Assembly (NCBI GenBank): GCA_013397845.1
Contig: VZTG01003728.1
Span: forward strand, 1,792,084-1,856,083
From: Melanocharis versteri
Lineage: Eukaryota; Chordata; Aves; Passeriformes; Melanocharitidae
Direction: 5' to 3'
DNA length: 64,000 nt
Under the pieces are notes generated by a model, which was given only the letters and a program-made list of their open reading frames with translations, was not told the origin of the DNA and ran no database searches. The stretch's first letter is position 1, and each line of letters opens with the position of its first letter. Both the position numbers and the translations under genes were made by a program. Below are positions 22,641-34,775 of the stretch, piece after piece.

Positions 22641-23603
22641 TAGTGTGACCCCAGGGCTTAGTGCTGTGCCCAGTCCTGTTCAATATCTTTAGTGATGATC
22701 TGGATGATGAAAGGATACAGTAAATTAGTAACTTCACGGACGTTACCAAGTACGGCGGGAGTGTTGATCTGCTGAAGAGTAGGAAGGCTCTGCAAAAGGG
22801 GGATGGAGAAGTGAGACAGGGCAAGATGTACAGTGTGAGGTTCAACAAGACCAAGTGACAAGTCCAATACTTTGGCCGCAACAATGCCAAACAGCACTAC
22901 AGGCAGGGGGAAGACTGGCTGGAAAGCTGCCCAGTAGAAAACGACCTGGAGGTCCTTGCTGACTGTGGTTGAATATGAGCCAGGGTGTGCCCAAGTGGCC
23001 AAGAAGGCCAGTGGCATCCTGACTTAGATCACCAATAATGTGGCCAGAAGGACTAGGCAAGTAATTTTCCTGCTGTACTTGGCACTGGTCAAGCCACACC
23101 CTGAATCCAGTTCTGGGCCCCTCAGTTGAGGAAGGACAATGAGGTGCTGGAGTGACTCCAGAGAAAGGCAACAGACCTGGGGAAGAGTCTGGAGAGTGAG
23201 TCCTCTGAGGAATGGCTGACGGAGCTGGGGTTTTTTATCCTGGAGAAAAGGGGTCTCAGGGGAGACCTTGTCACTCTCTACACCTGCCTGAAAGTAGGCT
23301 GTCGCCAGGTGGGGGTCAGCCTTCTCTCCCAGGTAACAAGTGACCGGAAGAGAGAATACAGCCTTAAGCTGTGCCAGAGGATGTTCAGGTTGGACATGAG
23401 GAAGAATTTCTTCACAGAAAGGATGATTAAGCATTAGATTAGGCTGCCCAGGTAGGTGGTGGAGTCACTATCCTTGGAGGTGTATAAGGAAAGACTGGAT
23501 GTGGCACTTAGTGCCATGGTCTAGTTAACAATGTGGTGGTGTTCGGTGGGACTTGATGATTGCAGAGGTCTTTTTCAATATAAATGATTCTGTCATTCTG
23601 TGA
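22641..23603 (+). mobile_element. CR1 LINE 3' kilobase, 5'-truncated
   Basis: Plus-strand CR1 of about 0.96 kb. It starts in the reverse-transcriptase palm region (CCCCAGGGCTTAGTGCTG, then CAATATCTTTAGTGATGATC). It continues through the thumb and connection (GTGTGCCCAAGTGGCCAAG; CTGGGCCCCTCAGTTGAGG) and the ORF2 end (CTCAGGGGAGACCTTGTCAC). The 3' UTR has GAGGAAGAATTTCTTCACAG, and the end is GATTCTGTCATTCTGTGA, two octamers. The segment that would encode the catalytic FADD motif (about 22725-22750) is scrambled, and stops interrupt ORF2, so it is inactive. It directly abuts an oppositely oriented CR1 at its 3' end. Confidence 0.92.
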
Positions 23604-23606
23604 ACA

Positions 23607-23812
23607 ATCATCCAGTCCAGCTGCCCGACCACTTCAGGGTTAACCAAAAGCTGCAACATATTTTTAAGGGCTTTATCCAAATGCCTCTTAAACACTGACA
23701 GGCTGGGGGTATCAACTAACTCTCCAAGAAGTCTATTCCAAGACTTGACCAACCTCTTGCTAATGTACAGTCTAAATCTGTCCTGGCAGAATTTTGAAAT
23801 ATTCTCACACAT
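23607..23812 (-). mobile_element. CR1 LINE fragment, minus strand, lacking its terminal octamers
   Basis: The minus strand encodes a CR1 ORF2 C-terminus: within 23525-23860 the frame reads RLVKSWNRLLGELVDTPSLS and then FKRHLDKAL, the usual WNRLP...SLxxFKxxLDK signature. The 3' UTR-like CAGCTGGACTGGATGATTG follows at about 23607-23625. The expected last 30 or so bases and the octamers are absent at exactly the point where the plus-strand CR1 ends. The other edge is cut by the start of the next CR1 at 23813. Confidence 0.8.
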
Positions 23813-24216
23813 CACAGAATCACAGAATTGGTAAGGTTCAAAGGGATCACCGGAGACCAACTAGTCCACCCTCCCTTCTCAAGCAGGGTCCCCCAGAGCA
23901 CACTACTCAGGCGTGTATTCAGATGTTTTTGAATATCTCCAAAGAGGGAGACTCCACAGCCTTTCCGGACACCAGGGAGAAGAGATCAGCACCTGTGTCT
24001 CAGGTACCTCTTCTCAGGAAGGGTAGACAGCAATGAGGTCATCCCTCAGCCTCCTTGCTTCTAAAGTAGACAAGCCCAAAGTCCTCAGCTTCTCCTTGCA
24101 GGACATTCTTTCCAGCCCTCTCACCAGTTTTCTTTCTCTCCTCTGGACACATTTGAGTACTTTAGTGTCCTTAAATTGTGGGGCCCAGAACCACACACGG
24201 TATTCAAGGTGACGAT
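23813..24216 (-). mobile_element. CR1 LINE 3' end, minus strand, 5'-truncated
   Basis: On the plus strand the element begins with the reversed octamers ATCACAGAATCACAGAATTG. It continues with the typical GGTTCAAAGGGATCACCGGAGACC and CTCAAGCAGGGTCCCCCAGAG. The minus strand then encodes ORF2 C-terminal text (24014-24196): [20 protein letters not shown], then [17 protein letters not shown] and [12 protein letters not shown]. Recognisable similarity stops near 24216. It appears to have landed in, or next to, the older minus-strand fragment at 23607-23812. Confidence 0.9.
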
Positions 24217-27200
24217 ATTTACGAATTTATCCAAACTTACTTGCGAAGACAGAAAGCCATTGCCTCTCTGTGGGATAAGGGTAAGAGGACACAGGATGTT
24301 CTAGTGTTCTCTCCAAACTTTTCGACTCTATCTGGGTTGAAAACCTCTGACCAGAAAAGGCTAAGTATGATCTACGTCCAGGCAGGGAATACGTACTGTG
24401 ATGACTTTAAGAAAGGATGAATTGGGAAGAATGTGCTTTAAACCACAACTCAGCTTGCAGCCTATTGCTTTTTACGAGCAGAGAAAAAGACGAAAGGTTG
24501 AAAGGAAGAGCCAGCATTGTTTTGCCTGTCACAGGCTTATAAAATTTGATTGTGGTTTAAAGATGACACTGGTAGTTCTCAAAAACTATTTCATGCTCTT
24601 AAGACAATTATTTTCAGTTAGTGTTTTGCAACCAACGGTGTGACCTGCTCTGCTTACAACTTGATTGCCTAATATTTCCCACCAGAGAGAAAACTTCCTC
24701 TTAAATCTCTTACATCCTTGTTCACAACATTTGTTTGAGAAAAAGAATACCAGGACTGAGAAAACTGTTTTGTTTACGGCTTTTTTTCTCTACTCATTCA
24801 AATCTTATCCAGATCTAGCTGAGCTATCCAAAGTATTTAATTGCCAAGGGTTTTTTTTGAGAAGAAAGAAAAAGGCAATGTGCTAAAATAACTGCACATA
24901 TGAACTCAGTGAGCTGGGTTCACATTGCTGCTGCCAGAGTGACAGCTGCTGCTTCACTGAGAATATCTGAGACTGCCAGAGGGGGCAAGAAGGAAGACTG
25001 GGGCAGGAGTCCAGCCCCTTACAGATTTGTCGCTACCATTTAACTTGTGGGGCTCCCAAAAAAGGTAAAGTGCAGGCTGTTTTTTATTCTCCTCCTCTTC
25101 TCCCTTGATTTGTAACTTTACTCTCTTCCTGACAGACTTGCACTTCTCCCTTCACTCTCCCAGTGAGTTGGTGGGGGTCTCAGATAGTACTTTTTTTTCC
25201 TCTGCTGTTAATATCACTCTGCAAGGATCTCCTGACTCACCACCTTTGGGAATTGCACTAGGCAGAAAACATGCTGGTTTAATCTTCCCCACTCTTTTTT
25301 ACCTCATTCTATTTATAGGAGATCTACATACAACAAGTAGTTTGAATATTTCTACTTTACCCTATTGGAAACAATGAAAGAAAAGCCTGATATTCCCAGC
25401 TTAAGATAGGGAGAGAGGTAATGGCAGGGTTCATTCTTCAGTATTCTTTCTCACTCCTTGAGAGCCAGTGCTTGGCCTCCATGATCCATCCATGCCAACA
25501 GGCTACCAAGTTCCTGGGCTCGTCACTAACACCTTTAATTGGTAACTGTGCTTCAGCGCTTACTCTGCTGTGTAGGCCAGCAACTATCAATTCTCCCTAA
25601 CCATCACGGAAGTTTTAGAGTGGCAGATGTAATGCACAGTGGCTTTTTTTCCTGAGCATAAACTTACGAAGCTACATACAAATCACTTTCCTGCTATCAA
25701 GAAAAGCCTCTTCTGAAAATCCTGTACAAAATACTACAGTTTATGAAATCTAGTCTCAGAAGTTGGAAAGGCCAGCTTTTACAGTTTTATAGCTAGTTTC
25801 TAACACCGTTGCAATCCCTTCTCAAAGGACTCCGAACTTCCTTACTTCTGGGACTTGAATGTATCAATTTTGTGTGTAACTGTACAGCTGTCATTTTTAA
25901 ACTTTCTAGTGCCTAGGTTGGTTCTCAATACAAACAAGTTCTAGTACAATCAGACCTTTCAGGGAGTAAAAAAATAGAAGCTTTGTAGGGTTTCCCAAGC
26001 TGGATATTTACAAGGTTTGTCTACAGAGTGGCAAACAGATTGGGTCTGCTAGGTTCTGAACTTCAGTTAGCTGCTTTCTTAGCTTATCTGTCATATGACT
26101 GAGCATAAGGTATTTCAGTCTTTTAAAGACATGTTCTCTTAGTCTCTTGGAGACAGTTTCTTCATTCCTGACCAGATGTTACTAGTTACTATGGAGAAAA
26201 TTGGTTCTCTGGATTATGGAGTTTCTCTTCCATCTTTTTTATCTTTATTTCTTACCTTTGTGGGAGAAAGAATGTGTCTAACTGAAAACATTTTTCTTTA
26301 ATACATATCTGTCTCCTGAGAGGCAGTCCCTTGAATGAAGCTTCCTGTGTATCTGTACAAGCCTGTAGTTCTCTAGCTAATGAGACTTCTAATGTTGTCC
26401 CCATATCTTCTGCTCTTTCTGGAATAATTTTATTACTTTTCTCCCTTCATGTACCAGCCGTAGTGGGTGAAATGATTTCCCTTGCCTCCAGCCTTTCCTT
26501 AGTCTAAATGTGACTGCTTTCCAGCAGACAAATGAGATTTAACAGTCTTTCTTCATTGCTGCTCTGGGATATAAGTAACACAACTTTGAAAGCATAAAGC
26601 TGATCCTACACATGCAGGTTGCTCAGTCCTACAGAAGCAGTTTATACAACCTCATGGCCTCAAAGGCAGTTTTTAAGCTGTAACTTGCTGCAGTACATAG
26701 TGATGGAGATGGGTATCTTGTGGCTTAAATTCTGGAGTAAGAGTCAGAAGATGGAATTCCATTCCAGAGTCAGTGATCATGGGAAAAGTTGCTTAATATT
26801 GTGTCTCCCTCAACATATTGTTAAACTGAGAGGAATTCTATGCTCCTGTATTTTTTAATAGGTGTGGTATAGAGTGTGTGTTTCCATTCTTTGTATGTAA
26901 AATGAGTTCTATATCTAGGCTTTGTTAGAAGGAAGAAGATGTTTATAATAAAACCCATTTTCTTTATTTTTAATTTTTTTTTCTATTTCTTGGAGATGGT
27001 GGGCATGTCTTCCCCTAAGTATTGCATATAGCTCACTTTCAAATCTGGGACACTGGGCTGAATTAGTCATCCTGACTTAGTGCAACGGTTATATAAACAA
27101 AATCAGTAATAACTTGTTAGTTGAGTTACTGGAATATGAATATTTACTAAATATCAAGTTGGTTTAGAAGTTCTTTGGGGTCTTAAAGTATCTCCATTCT

Positions 27201-28445
27201 AAGCAAAATACGAGCACATGCATATAATACAGCATATTTCATGCAGGCTTAAGCTGTGTAAGTAATGCAGCCAAACTGTACATCTCTGTTCTCCCTTTAT
27301 GCAGAACTTAAAAGTGCTTATATTGTTTTCATACTGAATTTTCCAGTTAACTGTGCATCTAGGAGCAACTTTAGCACTGGCTGAGCTTTTTCACGTGCAA
27401 GTGAATCAGTAGGACAGATTAATACCTAGGTTCTTAAATGAATTTATATATTTTTTCATTTTTTATTTATTTATTTCCCAAAAAATTTGCTTTGTGTGCA
27501 GTGTTTCTTCAGCTTGTTTTTTGCAGACACATAATGTAACCTGAAGTAAAGGTTGTTCTTGTTTACTGTAAGCAGGAGTTTCACATTCTTTCATATAGTG
27601 TCTTACTAAATCTTTGTAGAGTTACATGCTGGATGAAGTCCTTCTGCTTCTGACGCAGGATGTGTATTCATGGATCATATGTTCCATTCCTTGCATATTT
27701 TCCATGTTTCTTTGTGTGCAGTTCAAATGACTTCCTTCACAAAACTACCATAAAGAGTACAAAATTATTTTATGATCTGGTCTTTGTTGGCATTGCTGCT
27801 GTATTAAATAAAATCAGCATCTGGAGACAGGAACAACTTGTTTATTAAACTACTGTGTGCTTGCTTATACCTGAACTAATTCAGAACACAGTGTTTGTTC
27901 CCAAATAGTATCAGAGCAACCTTATTCTTCATGTAATGTTCACTAGCAGATTATACCTGCTGATTAATCAGATGAATAAACAGTCACAATTTCTCTTGTA
28001 GCCTGCCTGTAGATCTCTACTTCCATTGTTCATATCTGCAATTGTTAATATGCTCTAGTATGTAGAATTTTGCTGCTGTTTTTAGAGCAGTGTGACAGCA
28101 ATACGCCTATCTGTCCATATATTTTATATGTACATTGCAAGGGGTGATTTTTTAGCTTATACAGCTAGTCCACAGAGAGAAACTGGTAACAATTACTTCT
28201 GTATGAACCTCATGGATTGCAGGTAACCCTAGGAAGCAGGCCTTGCACAGCATCAAAGCCGAGCACAAATGCATTTTGTGAGAGCAAGTGAATCTGCAGA
28301 TGTTTAAGCTTGTAACTACCTTGTCATCAACAAGACACTTTTGGAACTGCAGGAATGAAGGAGTGTGAAACCTAAGGCATGAGCAGCAAAATCCACAATG
28401 GGGTTGAAAGTCGACTGAGAAAATTTATATATACAGGAATGTAAA
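24217..28445. other. gene-free stretch
   Basis: Unique-looking AT-rich sequence. The block 24900-25070 is slightly richer in G and C and includes GTGGGGCTCCC, but I could not tie it to any element. No gene was recognised. Confidence 0.5.
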
Positions 28446-28970
28446 TACTATGGTTTAGCAGCAGCTGGCAACTAAGCTCGGTCACTCACCCCCCACTAGG
28501 ATGGAGAGAGAATCAGAAAAGAAAAACTGAGAAAATTTGTGGATTGAGAGTGTAACAGGGAAAGCCACTTCCCAAAGGCAGACAGGCATTCAGCCATTTC
28601 CAGGAGAGTGGGGTCCCATCACGCGTAACGGTGATTTGAGAAGACAAACACCATCACTCCAATCATCCTCCCCCCTCCTCTTTCTTCCCCCAGCTTCATA
28701 TGCTGAGCACAATGCCATATGGAATGGGATATCCCGTGGGTCAGTGGAGGTCAGCCTTCCCAGCTGTGTCCCCTCTGTAACTCCTTGTGCCCCCCAGCCC
28801 CCTGGCTGGTGAGGTGGGTGAGTAGCAGAAAGAGCTTTGATGCTGTGTGGGGCCTGCTCAGCAATAGCTGATGTATGTCTGTGTTATCATCACTGTTTCC
28901 AGCAACAATCCCACATATAAGTACATGCCAGCTCTTATGGAGAAAATTAAACCCAGTCAAAACCAGCACA
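28446..28970 (-). mobile_element. family-B ERV solo LTR
   Basis: About 525 bp. The plus strand starts near TACTATGGTTTAGCAGCAGC and ends AGTCAAAACCAGCACA. On the minus strand this is an LTR beginning TGTGCTGGTTTTGACTGGG and ending in the U5 run that contains CTGATTCTCTCTCCATCC, GTGAGTGACCGAGC and TTAGTTGCCAGC. I recognise this layout as a very common avian ERVL-like LTR. It also carries the block GGCAGACAGGCATTCAGCC and ATATGCTGAGCACAATGCC (28578-28715) typical of one branch. The terminal U5 CA has decayed by transitions. No internal genes or clear target-site duplication are present, so it is an old solo LTR. Confidence 0.85.
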
Positions 28971-31900
28971 TTAACTTAACTGTGCATTCTTCTTTCGGAC
29001 AACCTAATTGCCACTGACAAAAGCAGCCCTTTTTCACAGGTCCCAACTTAGCTAAGGAGAGATGAGGAATGAAGTGCCTCCCATTAGCAGTTTTCCATAA
29101 AGACAGCTGTAGTTACCAAGCTGCCTCACTCATATCTAGGCTGTGCTTGCCTCTTCTAGCCAGATCAGTCTACTATACCCAGACACTTTAATGTATTCCC
29201 CTTCAGTTTGCCAGAAAGATTAACCTCCAGGCAGATAAGCGCTGAAATTCCTGCTTGATGTTTTCCTTTTAAGCTGTATGCTATAGCGTTTAAAAAAGTT
29301 TTCAGCAAACAAAATAATTTCAAACATTGGCAAAGAAAAATCATTTGTGGATGAACCATTTAAAAAACTGTAACTGGCAGAGGAATGCATTACTTTTAAG
29401 GGTGCTGACTTTATTAGTTGATGTGAAGTTGATATCAGTCTGGCAGACTCAGAAACACAATAAATCAGGGACTTCTGAAAGGCAGCCAAGTACAGAAAGA
29501 ATGAATTACATGAAGAAAACTCCTATTATGGAGATGAATAATTTAACAAGATAGAAAAAAAGGATATGTTATCTTAAGTACTGAAGGATTAACTGTATTA
29601 CTTTACCTCAGACAATCCAGTTATTCAGTGAAGACTTTTCTCAACTGCAGATATTATTTCAGTTAAGTTATTTGATTTTAAATTGAACTACAGTAAACTG
29701 GCAATGTGATACAGGCCACAGTTATACAGCAAATAAGGGAATGGTACCAATTTCTTGTGGTACTCAGTGGATTTTGTTTTCAAAACACTGAATGTGGGTG
29801 TCAGGCTACATGTATAATCCTGCGCTGGTAGAAATGGTAGGAGATGATAGTGTTTGTGATCTTGAGACGAGGGACTGACACTCTTTGAAGGTGCATCTGA
29901 GAGTTGTGGTAGGTTTCTTTGTTGGGAGACTTAAAGCTAACACCTTTGCATTTTATTTGGGAAAGTTATAAAAAGAAGCAAAAAAAGTTTTTGACATGGA
30001 TACGAGGGAGGCATTCCCCCTCCTAACCAAAGCCTTTCATAAAGTCAATGTATGGTGGGATGGAAGGGACAATTCTGAAGCCTGTTTTGGAGGAAATGGC
30101 AGACCACTACTTGAATTAATCTGATAAAAAGCACTTTAGCTTATGTGTATATATATTCACCTATCTATTCCATTAGCAAATGCTTTTCTTTGGAGGAGTA
30201 TATTCCTCAGTCATCATGGAAAGAAACCAGCTGGTAGTTGCTTTATTTTCCTTATGTTTGGAAAGCGGGGTGCTGAAATTGAGAATTACAGGGTTTTCTT
30301 TTTCAGTTCAGAGACATAACTTGAAAGGGTAACTAACTCAAGTTCCAAATCTGTGAAACCATTGTGTTTGTCAAATAGAATATGGGATGGTGGCAAGGTT
30401 GCCAATGAACATGGATAACTGAAGATTTTGTATGCACCCCATAGGTGTGACTAGATTATTTTCAAATTGGTAGGTTAAATTGTATAATATTATCCCTTAA
30501 AAAAATTTATTTGTTATTATTTGTATGCTATCAATTCAACTTTGCCCTTCGGTTTACAAATGCTGTTCTTTAGAGGTGGCTGCTCTTTAGTCCTAGTGGA
30601 ATTGTAGAATCTCAGAACAAAGTTATTCCTTTTATGTGTTGCTCAAGTATCTGTGGAACATTGAGCATTTTTTCTAATTAATAGAAACAACACAACTGAA
30701 TAGCACTTTCAGTGTCTGTTACAAATTGTCCATTTTCAGCATAGTGGGTTTTTTTTTCTTTTTGCACTGTAAGTTTTCATCAAGACATATTTAAAAGGAT
30801 GCAATGAAAAACTTCATGATTACTAAAGTAGATTGTAAACCTGGGGAGGAACCTGCCTAGGTATGCAAAAAGATGTGATTCATGTGACTAAAGGCTTCTG
30901 TCTCTCTAATTCAAGTTATGGTGCCCAGCAGGACAAAGTGGTTCAGGTGGTCATCTGCAGCTACCAGCTGTCTCCTGGGAAAGAATCTAAAACTGAAAAA
31001 TATCTGTAGAATCTGTCGAATATGGTACCATGACAGCAAACACAGGAGTCCGTTTTATGAAACACATTTTGCCCAAGAGATTTCAGAAATTATTATGGCA
31101 TGGATTACAAGAGGAAGAACAAAAAGAAAGGAATGTGAAGAATAACTGTATCTAAAAAGGATCTAAGGATGGACAAACCAAACCTACGTGATTTCCACTC
31201 TTGTCAAATTCATGCTAACTCACACCGGGTTATCTGTGTTTTCATTCAGTATCACTAGGATTTCTGTATAAAAAGGCCAACAGCTCATTTCAAAAACGGT
31301 AGCTTTTTAGGTATTAAGGATAATTTCTTACTTTTTTTTTGTGATAGAAATTTTATCAGCACAGAGAATTCAGTGGACATATTTATAGAAAGATACTTCA
31401 GTAAGGCTCAAATTTTTATCTTGACAGATTTCTCTGTATTTTTCATTAGATGAAAGTATACATTTTATTTTATACTATTTTATAAAATAAACTATAATAA
31501 TAAACATTTCAATGTTTATTAATATTTAATACTTAATATTAATTTTAAAAATCAATTACTTTCTCTTAATCTAAGGCACTTAAATTAAGTTATTTACAAG
31601 AAAAAAAAATCAAAGTTATGTTAGTTTCAAATTGGTCAAACACAGATTCTGAAACCATGGAATTTCCCAGGAAACACAACTTTGGCTCCATACACTCTAA
31701 TATGTAATTTCTGGTCTGTTCATATTGTTTAAAATGTTTCTTTCTTGCTTATTAATTGAAGACATGTTCTTTTGTGCCTCTTATCTTTCTTGTAAATGAC
31801 GGTCTTTTAAATCTTAAATCCTAGGACCATGCAGATGGCTTTCCAGGAAGGATGGCTCGTTAATGCACTGAAGCCACCTGCCATCTGTAAAAAGAATAAT

Positions 31901-34584
31901 CTTACTCTAATCATATTTTATGGAAGGACGTTTCACATTTAGATGTAACATTAAATTAACAGCAGCAGAACAGTGAAACAATTGCATAAGAAATAGAAAT
32001 CCAGGTTTTATAGCTTTCTGTCAGTATTGTGAAAAATAATCACTGCTAAGGAAGATGGTGGTCTTCTGAAATGTTTTAGCAGATGCTACAAATGTTTGAT
32101 GACAGTACTAGCCATCTGACTGCAATGGAGGATTTGCATGTTGACTAGAATTTATTCTGTTCTTTTAACAGTGAAACTGTGATTTTTCTTTTTTTTTCCC
32201 TCTCCTTTTTACATGCTTCCCTCTCTTTACACAGAAGGCAATCCTAGATAAGCAGATTAATATGTGGGATAGCTCCTCTTCATTGTTCTGTGCAGCACTT
32301 CCAGCTTTTCATAGCCAGTTGGACTTGTTAGGAGAAGCTGAGCGATTGGTTGTTTCCTGGGCTCCGTTTCATAAACTATAGCCCAGCATGCATGAGCATG
32401 ATTCCTACAGTTGCAGTAATCCAGAGGCCTGTCAGTTCCTGACTTTATGCATGTTTATTCCTACTTGTTTTATAATATTGCACTGGAATTTCCTGTCTTA
32501 GATAGTTTGCTATTGCATCGTCAGGACTCTGTGAGTAATTTTGACTTTTTCTACTCTGTTAATTACATACTGTAAACAAGAATGCTTGTGTTTAGGAAGT
32601 AGTTCACTGGCAGCTAATGTTTGAGATCCTGTGCTGTTTAAGATCAGGTAAGTTAACTTTGTAGCTCTTCTCTTGCTAGGTATAAAATAGCTTCATGATG
32701 TACATGTGGTCAGTGCACTTGGGGTTCATGCACATCTGAAATAGACTCTGTTTGGTCCCATAGGTTTTGTTCTTCTATAATAAAATATAGTGGTGTTGCA
32801 TTACACCTCATTTGTGCCTAATTAAGACATGTGGCATGTCTCACATTTTCAACTATACTGTATACTAGCAATTGTGGTAGAACTAATGAAGAAATGTGCA
32901 CAATTCTGAGCTTGTAATATGATAAAGCATCCCCACTCCTTTCATACTCCCCTCCTTGCATCTCCTCTAAATAAAATCAGTAAAAGGCAGGATAGTGTTA
33001 ACGACTAGCATGCTAAACAACTGCCTCCCCTGCCCCCTTCCATCTCCCCCCCACCCCCCTTTTTTTTAAGTGCTATGATGTTTTCATTAATTTGTAGAGA
33101 TATTTTTTTGTGGCAAGAAAAATGACAGCACGTTGGAGTTCAGACTTTTAAAAGCAAATTCTACCCACAGTGAACTATAAACCTGTGGGAAATGCTGTAC
33201 AGGATCTGTGGTTTAATCAGATGGAGTTATCACAGTGACTCCCTTGTTGGTTTCCTGAAATTGTCAAGTGTTACCTCTGCACAACTCAGGTTTAAAACAA
33301 TAGAGCAACAGATTGAAATCAGGCATTAGAAAGCTACTAAGGTAACACTCTGCATTTCTCTCATAAATGCTATTAGATCATATTCACTGCTATAAACACA
33401 TGTCCATGCAAAGAACTTTCCAGGTTGCTTTTTTTTCCACTGGAAATGTCACTTTGTTGTGCAGTGTAATAAAGCTAGTATTTGCTGGTAAATAGCATGG
33501 GTTATACCAAGAAGCACAGACGTTCTGCTAGCAAGATATAAGCCTATGCTCTTTCTTATTAGTTTTTGTTTTTGAAGATGGAATTGTATCACTAAATAAT
33601 TTTAAATAGTAAATATTGTTCAGACAGCTGCCTTGCTCTTTCTAATATATATTATTGCTCCTGGGTATTTAAAATACGCCATAAAACTTCTCTAGATATC
33701 TTTTTTTTTGCTAGCAATGAAATTATTTTTTGACCTTGAAATTGAAAACAGAAATGTAATTTTAGCAATATTACTGCCTGCATGTCTTGCATTGTAATGC
33801 CCAGATCCTTGCAAGATTAAAGCGACCATCACAAACTGAAAGTGAACACTATGGTGATTCCATCTCAAATATTTTTGTCAGATGTGGATCAGCAAAATGA
33901 ACAGCTTTTCCCCTCTAAATGGCTTTATGAAGTTTAACAAGGGATTTCCTTGCACAGATAATATTTGAAGTAACTTTTGCCAACTTTTGCCAACATAATA
34001 GTCAGATAAAGCAAGTAGATATGCTATTACCTTTGGTGATATTAAACCTAAAGCACAGTGAAATCAGTTTGACTGAGATGATATGCATTAAATGAGATAA
34101 TGAATTATATTATAAATTATTAATTCCAATGATATTTATGGAGTAAGAAATAAGAATACAAACTTCTCTTAGACATGTAATTTGGTTTCAGCAGAGTTTC
34201 TCTGATGTATGTGAAGCACAAGGAATTAAGTTGGTGAGACATTAAACTTGGAGAATGTGGTATTGTGGTCTGAACAGCCACATGACTTGTCATGTCTCAT
34301 CTGAATGGAAGTTATTTCTGCCAGGATAATTATTTTCATATAGTCAGGTTATTTAGCTGTGAACATTGCTACTTTACTTCTGTGCTCAGCAAAAAAGAGG
34401 GACTATGGAAAAAAACTTGCAAGTTTTAGTGAGTTTCTTATGATGCTGTGTTTGCTGTGATCCTAAGGCGAGAAATGTGCTGCAGCCAAGCACGTGGACT
34501 GCTAACAATACTGTTAATACCATGTTTCCAGCTGAAACTGCATTGAGACAGAATTCTATACATGATATTTGGAATCTACCATAT
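28971..34584. other. gene-free AT-rich stretch
   Basis: Mostly unremarkable. 31440-31560 is extremely A/T-rich. 32270-32480 is compositionally balanced, with motifs such as GCATGCATGAGCATG, and is a candidate conserved non-coding block (see findings). 33030-33060 is a C-rich then T-rich run. No gene or transposon was recognised. Confidence 0.5.
33972..33994. repeat. 10-bp tandem duplication
   Basis: The unit AACTTTTGCC occurs twice in exact tandem (33972-33981 and 33982-33991), followed by AAC of a third copy. Confidence 0.85.
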
Positions 34585-34775
34585 CACAAGCAGTGCCTTC
34601 AGGCTGGATCAAAGTCCTATTGTGCTGGATGCTGTTCAAACAAGTAGTGAAAGGAAGTCCCTGCCCTTACGCGATTATAAGCTAAACAGGCTGGTAGGCA
34701 CAGGATGGGTATGTGCACAACTTAAACATAACCTTGGGCAAGTCAGAGCAGGTCGACAGCTAAAGAAGGAATGAA
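34585..34775 (+). repeat. ancient amniote L2/MIR-like repeat relic
   Basis: The order of short matches is diagnostic by memory: CAGTGCCTTCAGGCTGGATC, then CCTATTGTGCTGGATGCTGT, then CAAACAAGTAGTGAAAGG and AAGTCCCTGCCCTTACG, then TTATAAGCTAAACAGG. This follows the core of an old repeat found in turtles, crocodilians and birds, in which a CATTGTGCTAGG...CTGTACAAACA block precedes CAGTCCCTGCCC and ACAATCTAA. The part after 34700 (CTTGGGCAAGTCAGAGCAGG) recalls the MIR/L2 tail, but its strand does not clearly fit. The open frame 34562-34774 that spans it is not a gene. Confidence 0.5.

Noticed and set aside
25040..25070. GTGGGGCTCCC resembling a tRNA-Pro retroviral primer-binding site
   Set aside because: Only part of the motif is present, and no LTR end precedes it.
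30918..31145. 75-codon plus-strand frame with Cys and basic residues
   Set aside because: CRICRIW resembles a zinc-knuckle start but lacks the spaced Cys/His set. Chance-level length.
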